DNA of 64,000 bases from DATAUD01 sp036268455 (GCA_036268455.1 DATAUD010000009.1:62001-126000), one strand, 5' to 3'. Shown: positions 8,234 to 17,207, counted from the first letter of the stretch. The notes: generated by a model not told the origin, from the sequence alone. Numbers and translations: made by a program.

Positions 8234-9499
8234 GCGGACGAGGCTGGCATCCAGCGGAACAACGTCCATGAGCATCCGAAAGCCAAGCTTCTTTTGCAGG
8301 AGACGCCACGCGATTTTTAATTTAATTCCGGGAATTTCCGGGTTTAAAAAAAGCTCCACAGGATCGTAACCCAGTTTGCGGTGAATATCGACGCATCGCG
8401 CAAAATCCGGCGCGACAGCGTCGTCCAGCCAATAATAATAAGTGAACCATGCATCCTTCGCGGCCACCGCAATCAGATCGCCGGCGCGTGGGTGGTCGAT
8501 GCCCATTTCCATTTTTTCTTTCGCGCCTAAAATCGACTCGACGCCTGTTTGGCGCAAGATCAAGTCGCGAGCACGAGACTCAAGCGAAGAATCATTGAAA
8601 TATATGTGCGCAACTTGATGATCCGCGACGGCGAACACCTTGCTCGTTCCGCAATCCAACAATTCCAGGCCCAATTCCTCTCGGATTGCAATCCATCCCT
8701 GCTCGCGGAAGATGCGGTTTAAATGGATCGGCTGTCGCACGTCGGTGATTCCATATTCGGAGAGCAATACGATTTGAACGCCGCGCTTCTGAAAAAACGA
8801 AATGAGATCACCCGCCAAATCATCGACTTGACGCAAGTCCGCCGCGATCTTCGGAGACGACGGGCCGAGCCGCTGCAAGTTGTAATCAAGGTGAGGAATG
8901 TAAATCAGACTCAGAGTGGGGGAATATTTTTGCTCGATCCATTTCGCTGACTCCGCTATCCAGCGCGACGCGGCATCGGCGCTCCCTTGAGGTCCGTCCA
9001 CGCCGGCGGCGGGGCCCCAGAAAGCAGGGAAGGGGAACTCACCCAAAGTTTTTTTGATTTCCGGCCGAATGTCCGGCGGCCAGGAATAAATATCAAAGAC
9101 TTTTCGCCCATCAGCGGGATATGCCGGGCGCGGAGTGATCGAGTAATCGGCCGTCGAATACATGTTGAACCACCAGAACAACTGCGCACAGGTGAACTTC
9201 GGATCGCGCCGGCGCATTTCATCCCAGATTTTCGCGCCGGCAACGAGGCGATTGGACTGCTTCCAAAAATGCGTTTCAGCGAGTTGGCGATCGTACCATC
9301 CGTTGGCAACAATGCCGTGACGCGACGGGGTCGTGCCGGTCAGATAGTTTGCCTGCGCGGTGCAGGTGACGGCCGGGAATGCTGGAATAATGCGAGCGGA
9401 CTTCCCGCCGGCCCGGAAGCGGTCAATACGAGGCGTGCGCGGGCCGACGAGAGATTCCGTCAGACCCACAATATTGATGACCGCCGTTCGATTCAGCAC
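8105..9499 (-). CDS. Alkaline-phosphatase-superfamily protein, EboF-like
   Basis: A 464-residue nucleotide pyrophosphatase/phosphodiesterase-type member of the alkaline phosphatase superfamily. Visible family features: the nucleophile region PAVTCTAQANYLTG, the conserved SRHGIVANGWYDR, metal-site candidates HLDYN and SEYGITDV, and a C-terminal LVRGSHG. The partner upstream is a DHQ-synthase-like enzyme; these two correspond to the EboF and EboD components of the ebo clusters found in diverse bacteria and some algal plastids, whose product is unknown. The genes overlap by 7 nt and are surely cotranscribed. From GSHGRR onward (about 40 residues) the protein is encoded by a 130-bp repeat, so the native C-terminus is probably altered. 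The remaining ebo genes (A, B, C, E) are not in the window. Confidence 0.8.
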   Translation of the reverse strand: MLNRTAVINIVGLTESLVGPRTPRIDRFRAGGKSARIIPAFPAVTCTAQANYLTGTTPSRHGIVANGWYDRQLAETHFWKQSNRLVAGAKIWDEMRRRDPKFTCAQLFWWFNMYSTADYSITPRPAYPADGRKVFDIYSWPPDIRPEIKKTLGEFPFPAFWGPAAGVDGPQGSADAASRWIAESAKWIEQKYSPTLSLIYIPHLDYNLQRLGPSSPKIAADLRQVDDLAGDLISFFQKRGVQIVLLSEYGITDVRQPIHLNRIFREQGWIAIREELGLELLDCGTSKVFAVADHQVAHIYFNDSSLESRARDLILRQTGVESILGAKEKMEMGIDHPRAGDLIAVAAKDAWFTYYYWLDDAVAPDFARCVDIHRKLGYDPVELFLNPEIPGIKLKIAWRLLQKKLGFRMLMDVVPLDASLVRGSHGRRTDQSAEQPLLICERASPGLPSQIDSTNVFSALINQM

Positions 9500-10674
9500 G
9501 CTCGCGCGATATTCTGGCCCTGGCTATGGCGCTGGCGCAATTCCGAAATGGCATCGAGCATTCGCGGAAGGATGACATCGTGGACCTCGACACCACGTCC
9601 AATGCCCTGGAGCATGGTCAGTGTCAGTTCGCCGCCCAGGTGCTCGCGAAATTCCTCCAAACCGCGCAGAACCATTGGCTGCTGTTCGCCGTCCAGGTGC
9701 AGCAATTCGTTGGCGAACAATTCAAAGCCCAGCGATTGCAGCAGCCGGAGGATTCGTTCGGCGGACTCAGGATCAAGCAAAGAGATATTGCGCGAATAAA
9801 GCACGTCGATCGCGATGCCGATGGCAACGGCCTCCCCGTGCCGGATTTGAAAATCCGACAGTTGCTCCAGTTTGTGCGCGGCCCAATGCCCAAAGTCGAG
9901 CGGCCGGGCCGAACCAAACTCGAAAGGGTCGCCACCGCCGGCAATGTGCTGGACATGAAGTTCGGCGCTGCGATGAATCATGCGGCGCATGGCCGTTGGC
10001 TCGAAGCGAGCCAGCAGCGGAGCATCTTGTTCCAGGCCTTCAAAATAGGAGCGATCACGGATGAGGGCGACTTTGACAGCCTCGGCGTACCCGCCGCGCT
10101 TGTCTCTCTCTGAAAGCGTGTCCAGAAAATCAGAATCATTGATGACGGCAAATGGCGGCGCGAATGTGCCGATGAAATTCTTTTTTCCAAAGGCGTTGAT
10201 TCCGTTTTTGACGCCGACGCCCGAGTCATTCTGGCCCAGCACAGTGGTGGGAATTCGCACGTGGCGAACGCCGCGATGCGCGGTGGCGGCGGCCAGGCCG
10301 GCAACATCGAGCAGGGCGCCTCCGCCGACAGCCACGACGTAGGAATGGCGGTCGATGTGGTAACGCTCTATTTGTGAATGAATTTCCGAGACGTGAAAAT
10401 AGGAGGTTTTGGAGCGTTCACCACCTTCGAGCACAAAGGGGGGACAAACCAGGTTCAACTGATCACGCAGCCCCGCAAAATAATGTTCGATGGACCGCGA
10501 CAATTCGGGCCGCGCCGTGGCAAGCGATTCATCCAGCACGACGAGGACCTTGGGAACGCGTGGCGGGTCCGCCAGGATGGTTTGGAGGAGCGAATTCGAC
10601 GCGTTAAACACGCCGCGCGTAAAATGGACGCGATGTTCAAACTGCACGCTAAATGTGCGAACAATGGTTGACAT
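9493..10674 (-). CDS. 3-dehydroquinate-synthase-like sugar phosphate cyclase, EboD-like
   Basis: A 393-residue member of the dehydroquinate synthase fold. It has the NAD-binding glycine motif (GGGALLDVAGLAAATAHRG), the IPTTVLGQNDSGVGVKNGINAFGKKN segment in the usual substrate region, and metal-site stretches RPLDFGHWAAHKLE and RHGEAVAIGI. Sequence around these motifs differs from canonical AroB (for example DFGHWAAHKLE rather than NxGHTxGHAxE), fitting the EboD branch rather than shikimate synthesis. It is the first gene of a two-gene unit with the EboF-like phosphatase. Zinc and NAD are expected cofactors. The product is unknown; the partner phosphatase could act on the cyclised sugar phosphate, but that is inference. 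Confidence 0.8.
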   Translation of the reverse strand: MSTIVRTFSVQFEHRVHFTRGVFNASNSLLQTILADPPRVPKVLVVLDESLATARPELSRSIEHYFAGLRDQLNLVCPPFVLEGGERSKTSYFHVSEIHSQIERYHIDRHSYVVAVGGGALLDVAGLAAATAHRGVRHVRIPTTVLGQNDSGVGVKNGINAFGKKNFIGTFAPPFAVINDSDFLDTLSERDKRGGYAEAVKVALIRDRSYFEGLEQDAPLLARFEPTAMRRMIHRSAELHVQHIAGGGDPFEFGSARPLDFGHWAAHKLEQLSDFQIRHGEAVAIGIAIDVLYSRNISLLDPESAERILRLLQSLGFELFANELLHLDGEQQPMVLRGLEEFREHLGGELTLTMLQGIGRGVEVHDVILPRMLDAISELRQRHSQGQNIARAC

Positions 10675-10748
10675 TTAAAACAACTATTGATCTTAGACGG
10701 CTTCAATTGAAGTTTTATTTACCTATTCGCGTGGGCAACTTCTTCAGA

Positions 10749-11852
10749 TTAGATTCCTTCGCCCAAATGCGGGAGCGTCTCGTGTGTAGCGGCAACTTCA
10801 GTGCCGAGCGGTTCGCTCTCTTTGGATAGAATCCGGTAGGTGCGGATTTGGAACGAAACGGCCTCTCCGTCCCGCAACTCGAGCCGCGCGTATTCTTCTT
10901 TGCTGATGCGCGAGCGAATGACCAGGCCGCTGGGCAATTCAATTTCCAGACGCAGCATCACCCCAAGAAAATAGGTGCGCCGCAAAATGGCGCGATGCCG
11001 AAGAGCAAACGGATCGGCGGAAACCTGGACATTGTACGGCCGAAAACCGATGCGCATTTTCTGGCCGTCCCGCAAGCCGTGCGCCGGCAACTCCAATTCT
11101 TCGCATCGCGCGAGGCCGTTGCGCACTTCCATCTCGAGAACGTTCAGCACGCCGATGAATCGCGCGACGAATTCATTGCGCGGTTTTTCATAAACTTCCT
11201 GCGGTGTGCCAATCTGTTCAAGATGTCCGCGCGAAAAAACCACGATTCGGTCCGAGACTTCCATCGCCTCCTCCTGGTCGTGCGTAACGAAGACGGTAGT
11301 GAGCCGAATTTCATGGTGCAGCCGCACGAGCCACTGGCGCAATTCCTGGCGGATTTGGGCATCCACAGCGGCAAAAGGCTCATCCAACAGCAGCACGCCG
11401 GGCTTCGGAGCGAGGGCGCGGGCGATGGCGACACGCTGGCGTTGGCCCCCGGAAAGCTGGTGTGGATAACGCTCAAGCAGACCTTGCAATTCGAGCAATC
11501 CCGCCAATTCCTCGATTCGCGCCGTGATTTCCGCGGACGCCCATTTTTTGACTTTCAAGCCGAAGGCGATGTTGGCCGCGACGCTCATGTTCCGAAACAG
11601 CGCGTAATTTTGAAAAACAAAGCCGATGTTTCGGTGGAGAACAGGCACATTATTGACCTGCGCGCCGCGAATGAAAATTCCGCCGGTTTCAGGAGTTTCC
11701 AGCCCGGCAATCAGCCGCAGAACGGTAGTTTTGCCGCTGCCGCTGGGGCCGAGCAACGCGACCAATTCGCCGTCCTTCACACTAAAGCTGATGTCGGCGA
11801 CGGCGCTGACAGAACCGTAATGTTTGCTGACGTTTTTTAATTCAATGCTCAC
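10749..11852 (-). CDS. cysA: Sulfate/thiosulfate ABC transporter ATP-binding protein
   Basis: Cytoplasmic ATPase that powers sulfate uptake. The 367-residue protein shows Walker A (GPSGSGKT), Q-loop (VFQNYALF), ABC signature (LSGGQRQRVAIARAL), Walker B (VLLLDEPFAAVD) and the H-loop (VTHDQEEAMEVSDR). A C-terminal TOBE-like region starts around residue 235 (IGFRPYNVQVSADP), as in CysA. It is the last gene of the run sbp-cysT-cysW-cysA and overlaps the upstream cysW by 11 nt. Specificity for sulfate is supported by the gene order and the sulfate-type permeases. Confidence 0.94.
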   Translation of the reverse strand: MSIELKNVSKHYGSVSAVADISFSVKDGELVALLGPSGSGKTTVLRLIAGLETPETGGIFIRGAQVNNVPVLHRNIGFVFQNYALFRNMSVAANIAFGLKVKKWASAEITARIEELAGLLELQGLLERYPHQLSGGQRQRVAIARALAPKPGVLLLDEPFAAVDAQIRQELRQWLVRLHHEIRLTTVFVTHDQEEAMEVSDRIVVFSRGHLEQIGTPQEVYEKPRNEFVARFIGVLNVLEMEVRNGLARCEELELPAHGLRDGQKMRIGFRPYNVQVSADPFALRHRAILRRTYFLGVMLRLEIELPSGLVIRSRISKEEYARLELRDGEAVSFQIRTYRILSKESEPLGTEVAATHETLPHLGEGI

Positions 11853-12702
11853 GATGGCTTTTCCATTCCAAAAACGTTTTCAGCGCCATGGTCGCCAGGG
11901 CGAGAAAAGCCAGCAGCGTCGCGACCGCAAAAGGCGCCGCCGGATCAAATTCGTTATACAGCTTTTCCACGCGCAATGGCAATGTATCGGTTTCCCCGGC
12001 AACATGGCCGGAGACGACCCAGACAGCGCCGAATTCTCCCATGGCGCGGGCATTGCAGAGGACGATTCCATAAAACAACCCCCATTTGACAGACGGCAGC
12101 GTCACCAGCCAGAAAGTTTTCCATCCACTGGCCCCAAGGGTCAGCGCGGCCTCTTCCTGCTCGCGTCCCTGCGCCGACATCACGGGAATCAATTCCCTCG
12201 CCACGTAAGGGAACGTCACGAAAATCGTCGCCAGAACCATCCCAGGCAGCGCAAAAATAATGTGAACGTGATGGGCCTGCAACCAGGGACCGAGCAATCC
12301 GCTGGCGCCAAATAGAAGTACGAACAACAGTCCCGCCACAACGGGTGAAATCGAAAAAGGCAGGTCGATTAGCGTCAATAATAGCATTTTCCCGCGAAAC
12401 TCGAACTTCGCGATGGCCCAGGATGACGCGAGGCCGAAAATTGCGTTCAATGGAACGCTGATTCCCGCCACAATGAGCGTCAGACGCACCGCTGAGAGCG
12501 TGTCGGGGTCTTTCAACGCCCGCAAATAGGCGTCCCATCCGTACGCAAAGGCTTGCGCAAACACATTGATCAACGGCAACAGCAGAAACACGGTCGAAAA
12601 CAGCACTGCCACCGCAATCAATGTTCCCCGGACAATCGGGGACCCGCCGAGTGTTTCGGGCTCCGCGGGTGCTTTCGATTGGAAACCAAAGCGCATTGTC
12701 AC
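11842..12702 (-). CDS. cysW: Sulfate ABC transporter permease CysW
   Basis: Inner-membrane permease of 286 residues with about six hydrophobic helices. The typical EAA-type loop (EQEEAALTLGASGWKTFWLVTLP) contacts the ATPase. The segment NARAMGEFGAVWVVSGHVAGETDTLPLRVEKLYNEFD is characteristic of CysW, which pairs with CysT. It overlaps cysT by 4 nt upstream and cysA by 11 nt downstream, so translation is coupled. It belongs to the sulfate uptake operon that reads away from the Rrf2 regulator. Confidence 0.93.
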   Translation of the reverse strand: MTMRFGFQSKAPAEPETLGGSPIVRGTLIAVAVLFSTVFLLLPLINVFAQAFAYGWDAYLRALKDPDTLSAVRLTLIVAGISVPLNAIFGLASSWAIAKFEFRGKMLLLTLIDLPFSISPVVAGLLFVLLFGASGLLGPWLQAHHVHIIFALPGMVLATIFVTFPYVARELIPVMSAQGREQEEAALTLGASGWKTFWLVTLPSVKWGLFYGIVLCNARAMGEFGAVWVVSGHVAGETDTLPLRVEKLYNEFDPAAPFAVATLLAFLALATMALKTFLEWKSHREH

Positions 12703-13565
12703 GGCCCTTCAAATTTCGCGGACCATGCTTGCAATGCGTTCAGCGTGAACAGCAGGCCAAACGAAAAGAGCATCAACACCAGCGCCACGGCAATCGCGCC
12801 GGTATAATCATATTGGTCCAGCCGCATGACAATGAGGGTTGGCGCAATTTCCGTCTGCGGCAGGTTCCCGGAGATAAACGCAATCGACCCGTATTCGCCC
12901 AGTGCGCGCGCGAAGGACAGCCCGAAGCCCGTCAGCACTGTCGGAAACAAAACGGGCACTGTAACGCTGAAGACTGTCCGAAGCCGGCTTGCGCCCAGAC
13001 ACGCCGCGGCTTCTTCAACAGCCTTCTCCAGCGATTCAATTACGGGCTGCAAAGTTCGCACCGAGAAAGGCAAGCCCACAAAAGTCAAAGCAATGACCAC
13101 GCCCACACGGGTAAATGCGCCTTTGATTCCGAGGGGCACAAGGAAGCGCCCCAGCCAGCCGTGATCGGAAAATAAATTGGCTAAGGTCAGACCCGCCACC
13201 GCCGTCGGCAGGGCAAAAGGGAAATCGATCAAGCCATCCAGCAGGCGCCTTCCGGGAAATCGGTGGCGGACCAAAACCCACGCCAGCAGGCTTCCGAAAA
13301 CGGCGTTGATGAGCGCCGCGATGAACGACGCCCCCAGGCTCAGTTCGTAGGCCGAGATCGCCCGTTCGTTGGTTGCAAGTTCCCAGAGTTCCTTCCACGA
13401 AAGTCCAAGAGCCTTGACGGCCAGCGCGCCAATTGGCACCAGCACGATAAGCGTCAAGTACGTGATCGTGATTCCCAGCGTCAAATTGAGGCCGGGAAGC
13501 GGGTTGGAGGGCGGCGAAACCTTAACGGCGGCTTCTTGAGATCTGGTCAAAAACACCTCCTTCAT
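12699..13565 (-). CDS. cysT: Sulfate ABC transporter permease CysT
   Basis: Second inner-membrane subunit, 288 residues with six predicted helices. The EAA loop EKAVEEAAACLGASRLRTVFSVTVPVL and the motif FARALGEYGSIAFISGNLPQTEIAPTLI are typical of CysT/CysU. The listed start overlaps the end of the binding-protein gene by 44 nt; a shorter start cannot be excluded. It pairs with CysW to form the channel for sulfate or thiosulfate. Confidence 0.93.
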   Translation of the reverse strand: MKEVFLTRSQEAAVKVSPPSNPLPGLNLTLGITITYLTLIVLVPIGALAVKALGLSWKELWELATNERAISAYELSLGASFIAALINAVFGSLLAWVLVRHRFPGRRLLDGLIDFPFALPTAVAGLTLANLFSDHGWLGRFLVPLGIKGAFTRVGVVIALTFVGLPFSVRTLQPVIESLEKAVEEAAACLGASRLRTVFSVTVPVLFPTVLTGFGLSFARALGEYGSIAFISGNLPQTEIAPTLIVMRLDQYDYTGAIAVALVLMLFSFGLLFTLNALQAWSAKFEGP

Positions 13566-14535
13566 CGAAATGCGTTTTCTGCGCTTGTCTCCAACTTCCG
13601 AAAACTTCGTTGACCGTAAACGTCTCCAATTGCGGAAACTCGCCGGGGTGCCGCGCCGCGACTTCCGCCAGCCGCGGTCGATAATAATGGCGCGCGGCGA
13701 TTTCCTGCCCCTGCGGCGTGTAGAGGAATTTCAAATACGCCTCCGCCGCGGCGCGCGTCCCGTGCATGTCCGCATATTTGTCAACCACGGCAACCGGGGG
13801 TTCCGCCAGGATGCTGCGCGGTGGATAAACAATGTCAAACCGTCCTTTGCCAAACCCGTTGACGATCATCAACGCCTCGTTTTCCCAGCCGACAAGAACG
13901 TCGCCAATGTCATGTTGCACAAATGTGGTTGCCGCCCCGCGCGCCCCTTCGTCCATGACGGGCACGTTGCGATAAAGGCGTTCCACAAATTGACGGGCAG
14001 CGGCGTCGTCGCCATGATTTTTCTTTAGGGCATCGCCATACGCGGCAAGGTAAATCCAACGCGCTCCACCGGAAGTTTTTGGGCTGGCAGTAATGACGCT
14101 GATCCCGGGTCGCGCCAGATCATCCCAATCCTTGATTTTTTTCGACGCGCCATGACGGACCAGGAAAACGATTGTGGAGGTGTATGGACAGCTATTATCC
14201 GGCAGGCGTTGCTGCCAGTTTTCGGGAAGCAACTGCGCTTTGTTGTGCAAGGCGTCGATGTCCCAGGCCAGGGCGAGAGTTACCACATCCGCTTCCAAAC
14301 CATCGATTACGGCGCGGGCTTGTTTGCCGGAGCCGCCGTGCGATTGGCGAATGGTGATGTCATCGCCGGTTTTGGCTTTCCAATCCTTTGCGAACGCCGC
14401 GTTGATCTCTGTGTAGAACTCCCGGGTTGGATCGTATGAGACATTTAACAAAGAAACCGCGCTGCCCGCGGACGCAGGAGAAACAACCGCCAAAAACGCG
14501 CTGAAAAGGCAAGCAAACGCCAGTCTAACATTCAT
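13522..14535 (-). CDS. sbp: Periplasmic sulfate-binding protein
   Basis: Substrate-binding subunit of about 337 residues with a cleavable signal peptide (MNVRLAFACLFSAFLAVVSPASA). Family motifs include LLNVSYDPTREFYTEIN, SHGGSGKQARAVIDGLEADVVTLALAWDIDAL and the ASPKTSGGARWIYLAAYG segment that binds the oxyanion. I chose the ATG at 14535 over one six codons upstream because it gives a standard signal peptide. A perfect inverted repeat lies 19 nt upstream of the start, probably the operator of the divergent Rrf2 regulator. It is the first gene of the sulfate transport operon. Confidence 0.94.
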   Translation of the reverse strand: MNVRLAFACLFSAFLAVVSPASAGSAVSLLNVSYDPTREFYTEINAAFAKDWKAKTGDDITIRQSHGGSGKQARAVIDGLEADVVTLALAWDIDALHNKAQLLPENWQQRLPDNSCPYTSTIVFLVRHGASKKIKDWDDLARPGISVITASPKTSGGARWIYLAAYGDALKKNHGDDAAARQFVERLYRNVPVMDEGARGAATTFVQHDIGDVLVGWENEALMIVNGFGKGRFDIVYPPRSILAEPPVAVVDKYADMHGTRAAAEAYLKFLYTPQGQEIAARHYYRPRLAEVAARHPGEFPQLETFTVNEVFGSWRQAQKTHFDEGGVFDQISRSRR

Positions 14536-14554
14536 GGGGCAAGAAATTATCACA

Positions 14555-14579
14555 AATCTCTATTGTGTCAATAGAGATT
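14555..14579. promoter_or_regulatory. Perfect inverted repeat, probable Rrf2 operator
   Basis: AATCTCTATTG and CAATAGAGATT, separated by TGT, form a perfect 11-bp inverted repeat in the gap between the divergent sbp and rrf2 genes. Its position, 19 nt before the sbp start codon, fits repression of the sulfate operon and perhaps autoregulation. A related half-sequence (TTTCAATAGAAAT) occurs near 14610-14623, closer to the regulator. Binding by the Rrf2 protein is inferred from position and symmetry. Confidence 0.65.
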
Positions 14580-14640
14580 ATTGCCGAACGGAAAAAAGAG
14601 CAATCTTGACCGTTTCAATAGAAATGATACGTTTCGGGGA

Positions 14641-15102
14641 ATGAAACTTTCGGTCCGGGGCGAATACGCCATTAGAGCGCTGTTGGTGCTGGCGCTTAAT
14701 TACGGGGATGACGTCGTTCGTATTCAAGCCATATCGGAACAGCAGAACATTCCGAAGAAATTCCTGGAGCAGATTTTAAATGATCTAAAAGCTCTGGGCG
14801 CGGTGGAAAGCCGGCGCGGGGCGGCTGGCGGATATCGGCTGGCCCGACCGCCGCAAAACATCACGCTGGCTTCGGTGGTGCGGCATATCGAGGGGGCGCT
14901 GGCCCCGGTGAGCTGTGTGAGCGATCGTTTTTATGAGCGTTGCACCTGTCCGGATGAGGCTCGATGCCCAATCCGCGCCGTCATGGGGGAAGTGCGCGAA
15001 GCCGTTGTCAAGATTATGGAGCAGGTGACTCTTGCCGACTTGTGCGATCGTGCGCAACGACTGCAACACGCTCCGCAAACGATGCTCGACTACGTCATTT
15101 GA
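14641..15102 (+). CDS. Rrf2-family transcriptional regulator
   Basis: A 153-residue winged-helix regulator. The N-terminus (MKLSVRGEYAIRALLVLALNYGD) and the wing (ESRRGAAGGYRLARPP) are typical of Rrf2. A cysteine cluster near residues 98-113 (CVSDRFYERCTCPDEARC) could bind an Fe-S cluster as in IscR/NsrR or sense thiols. I chose the ATG at 14641, preceded by a GGGGA-like site, over an upstream frame opening at 14581. It is divergent from the sulfate transport operon with a perfect palindrome between them, so a CymR-like role in controlling sulfur uptake is the best guess. An extra Cys compared with classical three-Cys members makes the cofactor uncertain. Confidence 0.88.
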   Translation: MKLSVRGEYAIRALLVLALNYGDDVVRIQAISEQQNIPKKFLEQILNDLKALGAVESRRGAAGGYRLARPPQNITLASVVRHIEGALAPVSCVSDRFYERCTCPDEARCPIRAVMGEVREAVVKIMEQVTLADLCDRAQRLQHAPQTMLDYVI

Positions 15103-15173
15103 CAACGGGCGGCAAATCCCATTCGCGTCTCGCCATTCGTCAGCCGCTTGATTATTCTTGGCGCGAGATGCCT

Positions 15174-15728
15174 ATGAAAAAACTTATTCCTTTGCTGGTT
15201 CTTTTTGCCGCGTGCACAGCCCAGGCCCAAACAACGAACGCGCCGCGAACTTATTTTGAAGCCTACAATGACGCGGTGGACGCGCCGTTGCTCAAGGGAA
15301 TGTCGGTCATCGGCACAATGAACAACCAGATCAATTTTCCGGTGGAAATCAGGGCCGAGGAACTGACGAATCTTCAAACGTCCAATACGGTTTACGCGGT
15401 GTCGCTTCGCACACGCGTCGGGGGAAAACAGACGGAGGTCGATTACATTGATTATGACGAACTGGATGGGCTGATTCGCGGCGTCCAACTCATCTCGCAG
15501 ACCCTCCAAAGCCCGGTGCCGACGGACAATTTTGAAGTGGCTTATCGGACGCGGTGCGGGATGTCCGTGCTCAAAGTGTCCAACGGCCCGAAGATCACCA
15601 TTGTGATAAAATCCGGCGACAGCATTGGCGCGCGCAATCAGATGGCGCCCTTTGTCCTGGATGATTTGGCCCGCTACCTCACCGCGGCAAAAGCCAAGCT
15701 GGACTCGCTGGCGTCCGGCGGACAGTAA
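15174..15728 (+). CDS. Exported protein of unknown function
   Basis: A 184-residue protein with a signal peptide (MKKLIPLLVLFAACTAQA) and no recognised domain. The mature part is mixed alpha/beta by inspection, with one Cys (RTRCGMSVLKVSNGPK). I chose the ATG at 15174 because GCGAG lies at a suitable distance upstream; an ATG two codons earlier is possible and a much longer frame to 14964 overlaps the Rrf2 gene. It ends 15 nt before the cardiolipin synthase gene, so cotranscription with it is likely. Confidence 0.75.
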   Translation: MKKLIPLLVLFAACTAQAQTTNAPRTYFEAYNDAVDAPLLKGMSVIGTMNNQINFPVEIRAEELTNLQTSNTVYAVSLRTRVGGKQTEVDYIDYDELDGLIRGVQLISQTLQSPVPTDNFEVAYRTRCGMSVLKVSNGPKITIVIKSGDSIGARNQMAPFVLDDLARYLTAAKAKLDSLASGGQ

Positions 15729-15743
15729 CGGTCCGATTCTCTG

Positions 15744-17207
15744 ATGGCCATTGTCCTCAATTTTGATCCACACAAATTCTGGCATATGGCCGTGGCTGGA
15801 CTGGCGTTTCTGCTCGCCGTCATCGCGTGCGGGCATGCCGTATTATACAAACGGGAAACGCGCTCAACAATCGCCTGGGTGGGATTCATCGGGTTGGTGC
15901 CGCTGATTGGCGCGGTGATGTATTTTGTTTTTGGCGTCAACCGGCTGCGTCGCCGGGCGGTCTTGCTGCGCGGGCGAATGGAGCGTTACCGGGCTGCGAT
16001 GCTCCAAAAGGAATGCCGCCCGGAGGAATTGCATGAGCACCTGCCGCCACACACGGACTATCTCAACATGCTCGCGCGCGTCGTGGGCAACGTGGTGGGA
16101 CGGCCGCTGGTTCACGGCAATGAAGTTGAACCGCTCATTAACGGCGATGAGGCGTTTCCCGCAATGCTGGAAGCCATCCGGTCCGCCCGCAAATCCATTT
16201 CGCTTCAAACTTATATTTTCGATCGCGATGAAGCGGGGTTGGAATTCGCCCAGGCGCTCGGTGATGCTGTCCGGCGCGGCGTCGAAGTCAGGGTGCTGAT
16301 CGACGCGGCGGGGACGCGGTATTCCTTCCCGACGATTCTCCGCGAGTTGCGCCAGCAAGGCGTCAAGCACGGTCGTTTTCTTCCTTCACTTGCGCCCTGG
16401 AGCGTGACGACCCTGAACATGCGCACGCATCGAAAACTGCTGGTGGTCGATGGCCTGGTCGGTTTCACGGGGGGCATGAATATTCGCGTCGGCAATTGCC
16501 TGAAAAACAACCCGGCGCATCCGGTGCAGGATTTGCATTTTCGGGTGCGCGGGCCTGTGGTGGCGCAATTGCAGGAGGCGTTCACGGATGATTGGCTCTT
16601 CACGACGCGCGAGGCGTTGCGCGGTGAGGCGTGGTTTGCCGAGCCGCAAATCGCGGGCAATGTTCTGGCCCGCGGGATTACGGACGGGCCGGACGAGGAT
16701 TTCGAAAAATTGCTGTGGACGCTTCTCGGGGCGTTGTCGATTGCGCGGCGGTCGGTGCGGATTGTGACGCCTTATTTTCTGCCGGATGAGGCGACGATTT
16801 CCGCTTTGAATCTCGCGGCGATGCGCGGTGTGCATGTAGAAATTCTGCTGCCCTCGCAAAACAATTTGCCGATTGTGCACTGGGCGTCGCGCGCGATGTG
16901 GTGGGAGGTTTTGGAGCACGGCTGCCACATCTGGCTGACGCTTCCGCCTTTTGATCATTCCAAACTGATGATTGTTGATGACTCATGGGTGCTGGTGGGT
17001 TCGGCGAATTGGGACGCGCGGAGTCTGCGGCTCAATTTTGAATACAACCTGGAATGCTACGACCCCGCTCTCGTGGCGCGGCTGGAATCTTTGATTGAAC
17101 ATAAAAGGGTAGGGGCCCATGAGGTGACATTGGAGGAAGTGAGACGGCGCGGATTGCCGGAGCGTTTGAGGGATGGTGTGGCGCGACTTATGGCGCCCTA
17201 TTTGTAA
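15744..17207 (+). CDS. cls: Cardiolipin synthase (phospholipase D family)
   Basis: Membrane enzyme that joins two phosphatidylglycerols to make cardiolipin and glycerol. The 487-residue protein has two N-terminal transmembrane helices, then the two PLD catalytic motifs: HRKLLVVDGLVGFTGGMN and HSKLMIVDDSWVLVGSANWD. Length and layout match bacterial ClsA-type enzymes. It follows the exported unknown gene after 15 nt. No regulatory signal was recognised. Confidence 0.95.
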   Translation: MAIVLNFDPHKFWHMAVAGLAFLLAVIACGHAVLYKRETRSTIAWVGFIGLVPLIGAVMYFVFGVNRLRRRAVLLRGRMERYRAAMLQKECRPEELHEHLPPHTDYLNMLARVVGNVVGRPLVHGNEVEPLINGDEAFPAMLEAIRSARKSISLQTYIFDRDEAGLEFAQALGDAVRRGVEVRVLIDAAGTRYSFPTILRELRQQGVKHGRFLPSLAPWSVTTLNMRTHRKLLVVDGLVGFTGGMNIRVGNCLKNNPAHPVQDLHFRVRGPVVAQLQEAFTDDWLFTTREALRGEAWFAEPQIAGNVLARGITDGPDEDFEKLLWTLLGALSIARRSVRIVTPYFLPDEATISALNLAAMRGVHVEILLPSQNNLPIVHWASRAMWWEVLEHGCHIWLTLPPFDHSKLMIVDDSWVLVGSANWDARSLRLNFEYNLECYDPALVARLESLIEHKRVGAHEVTLEEVRRRGLPERLRDGVARLMAPYL

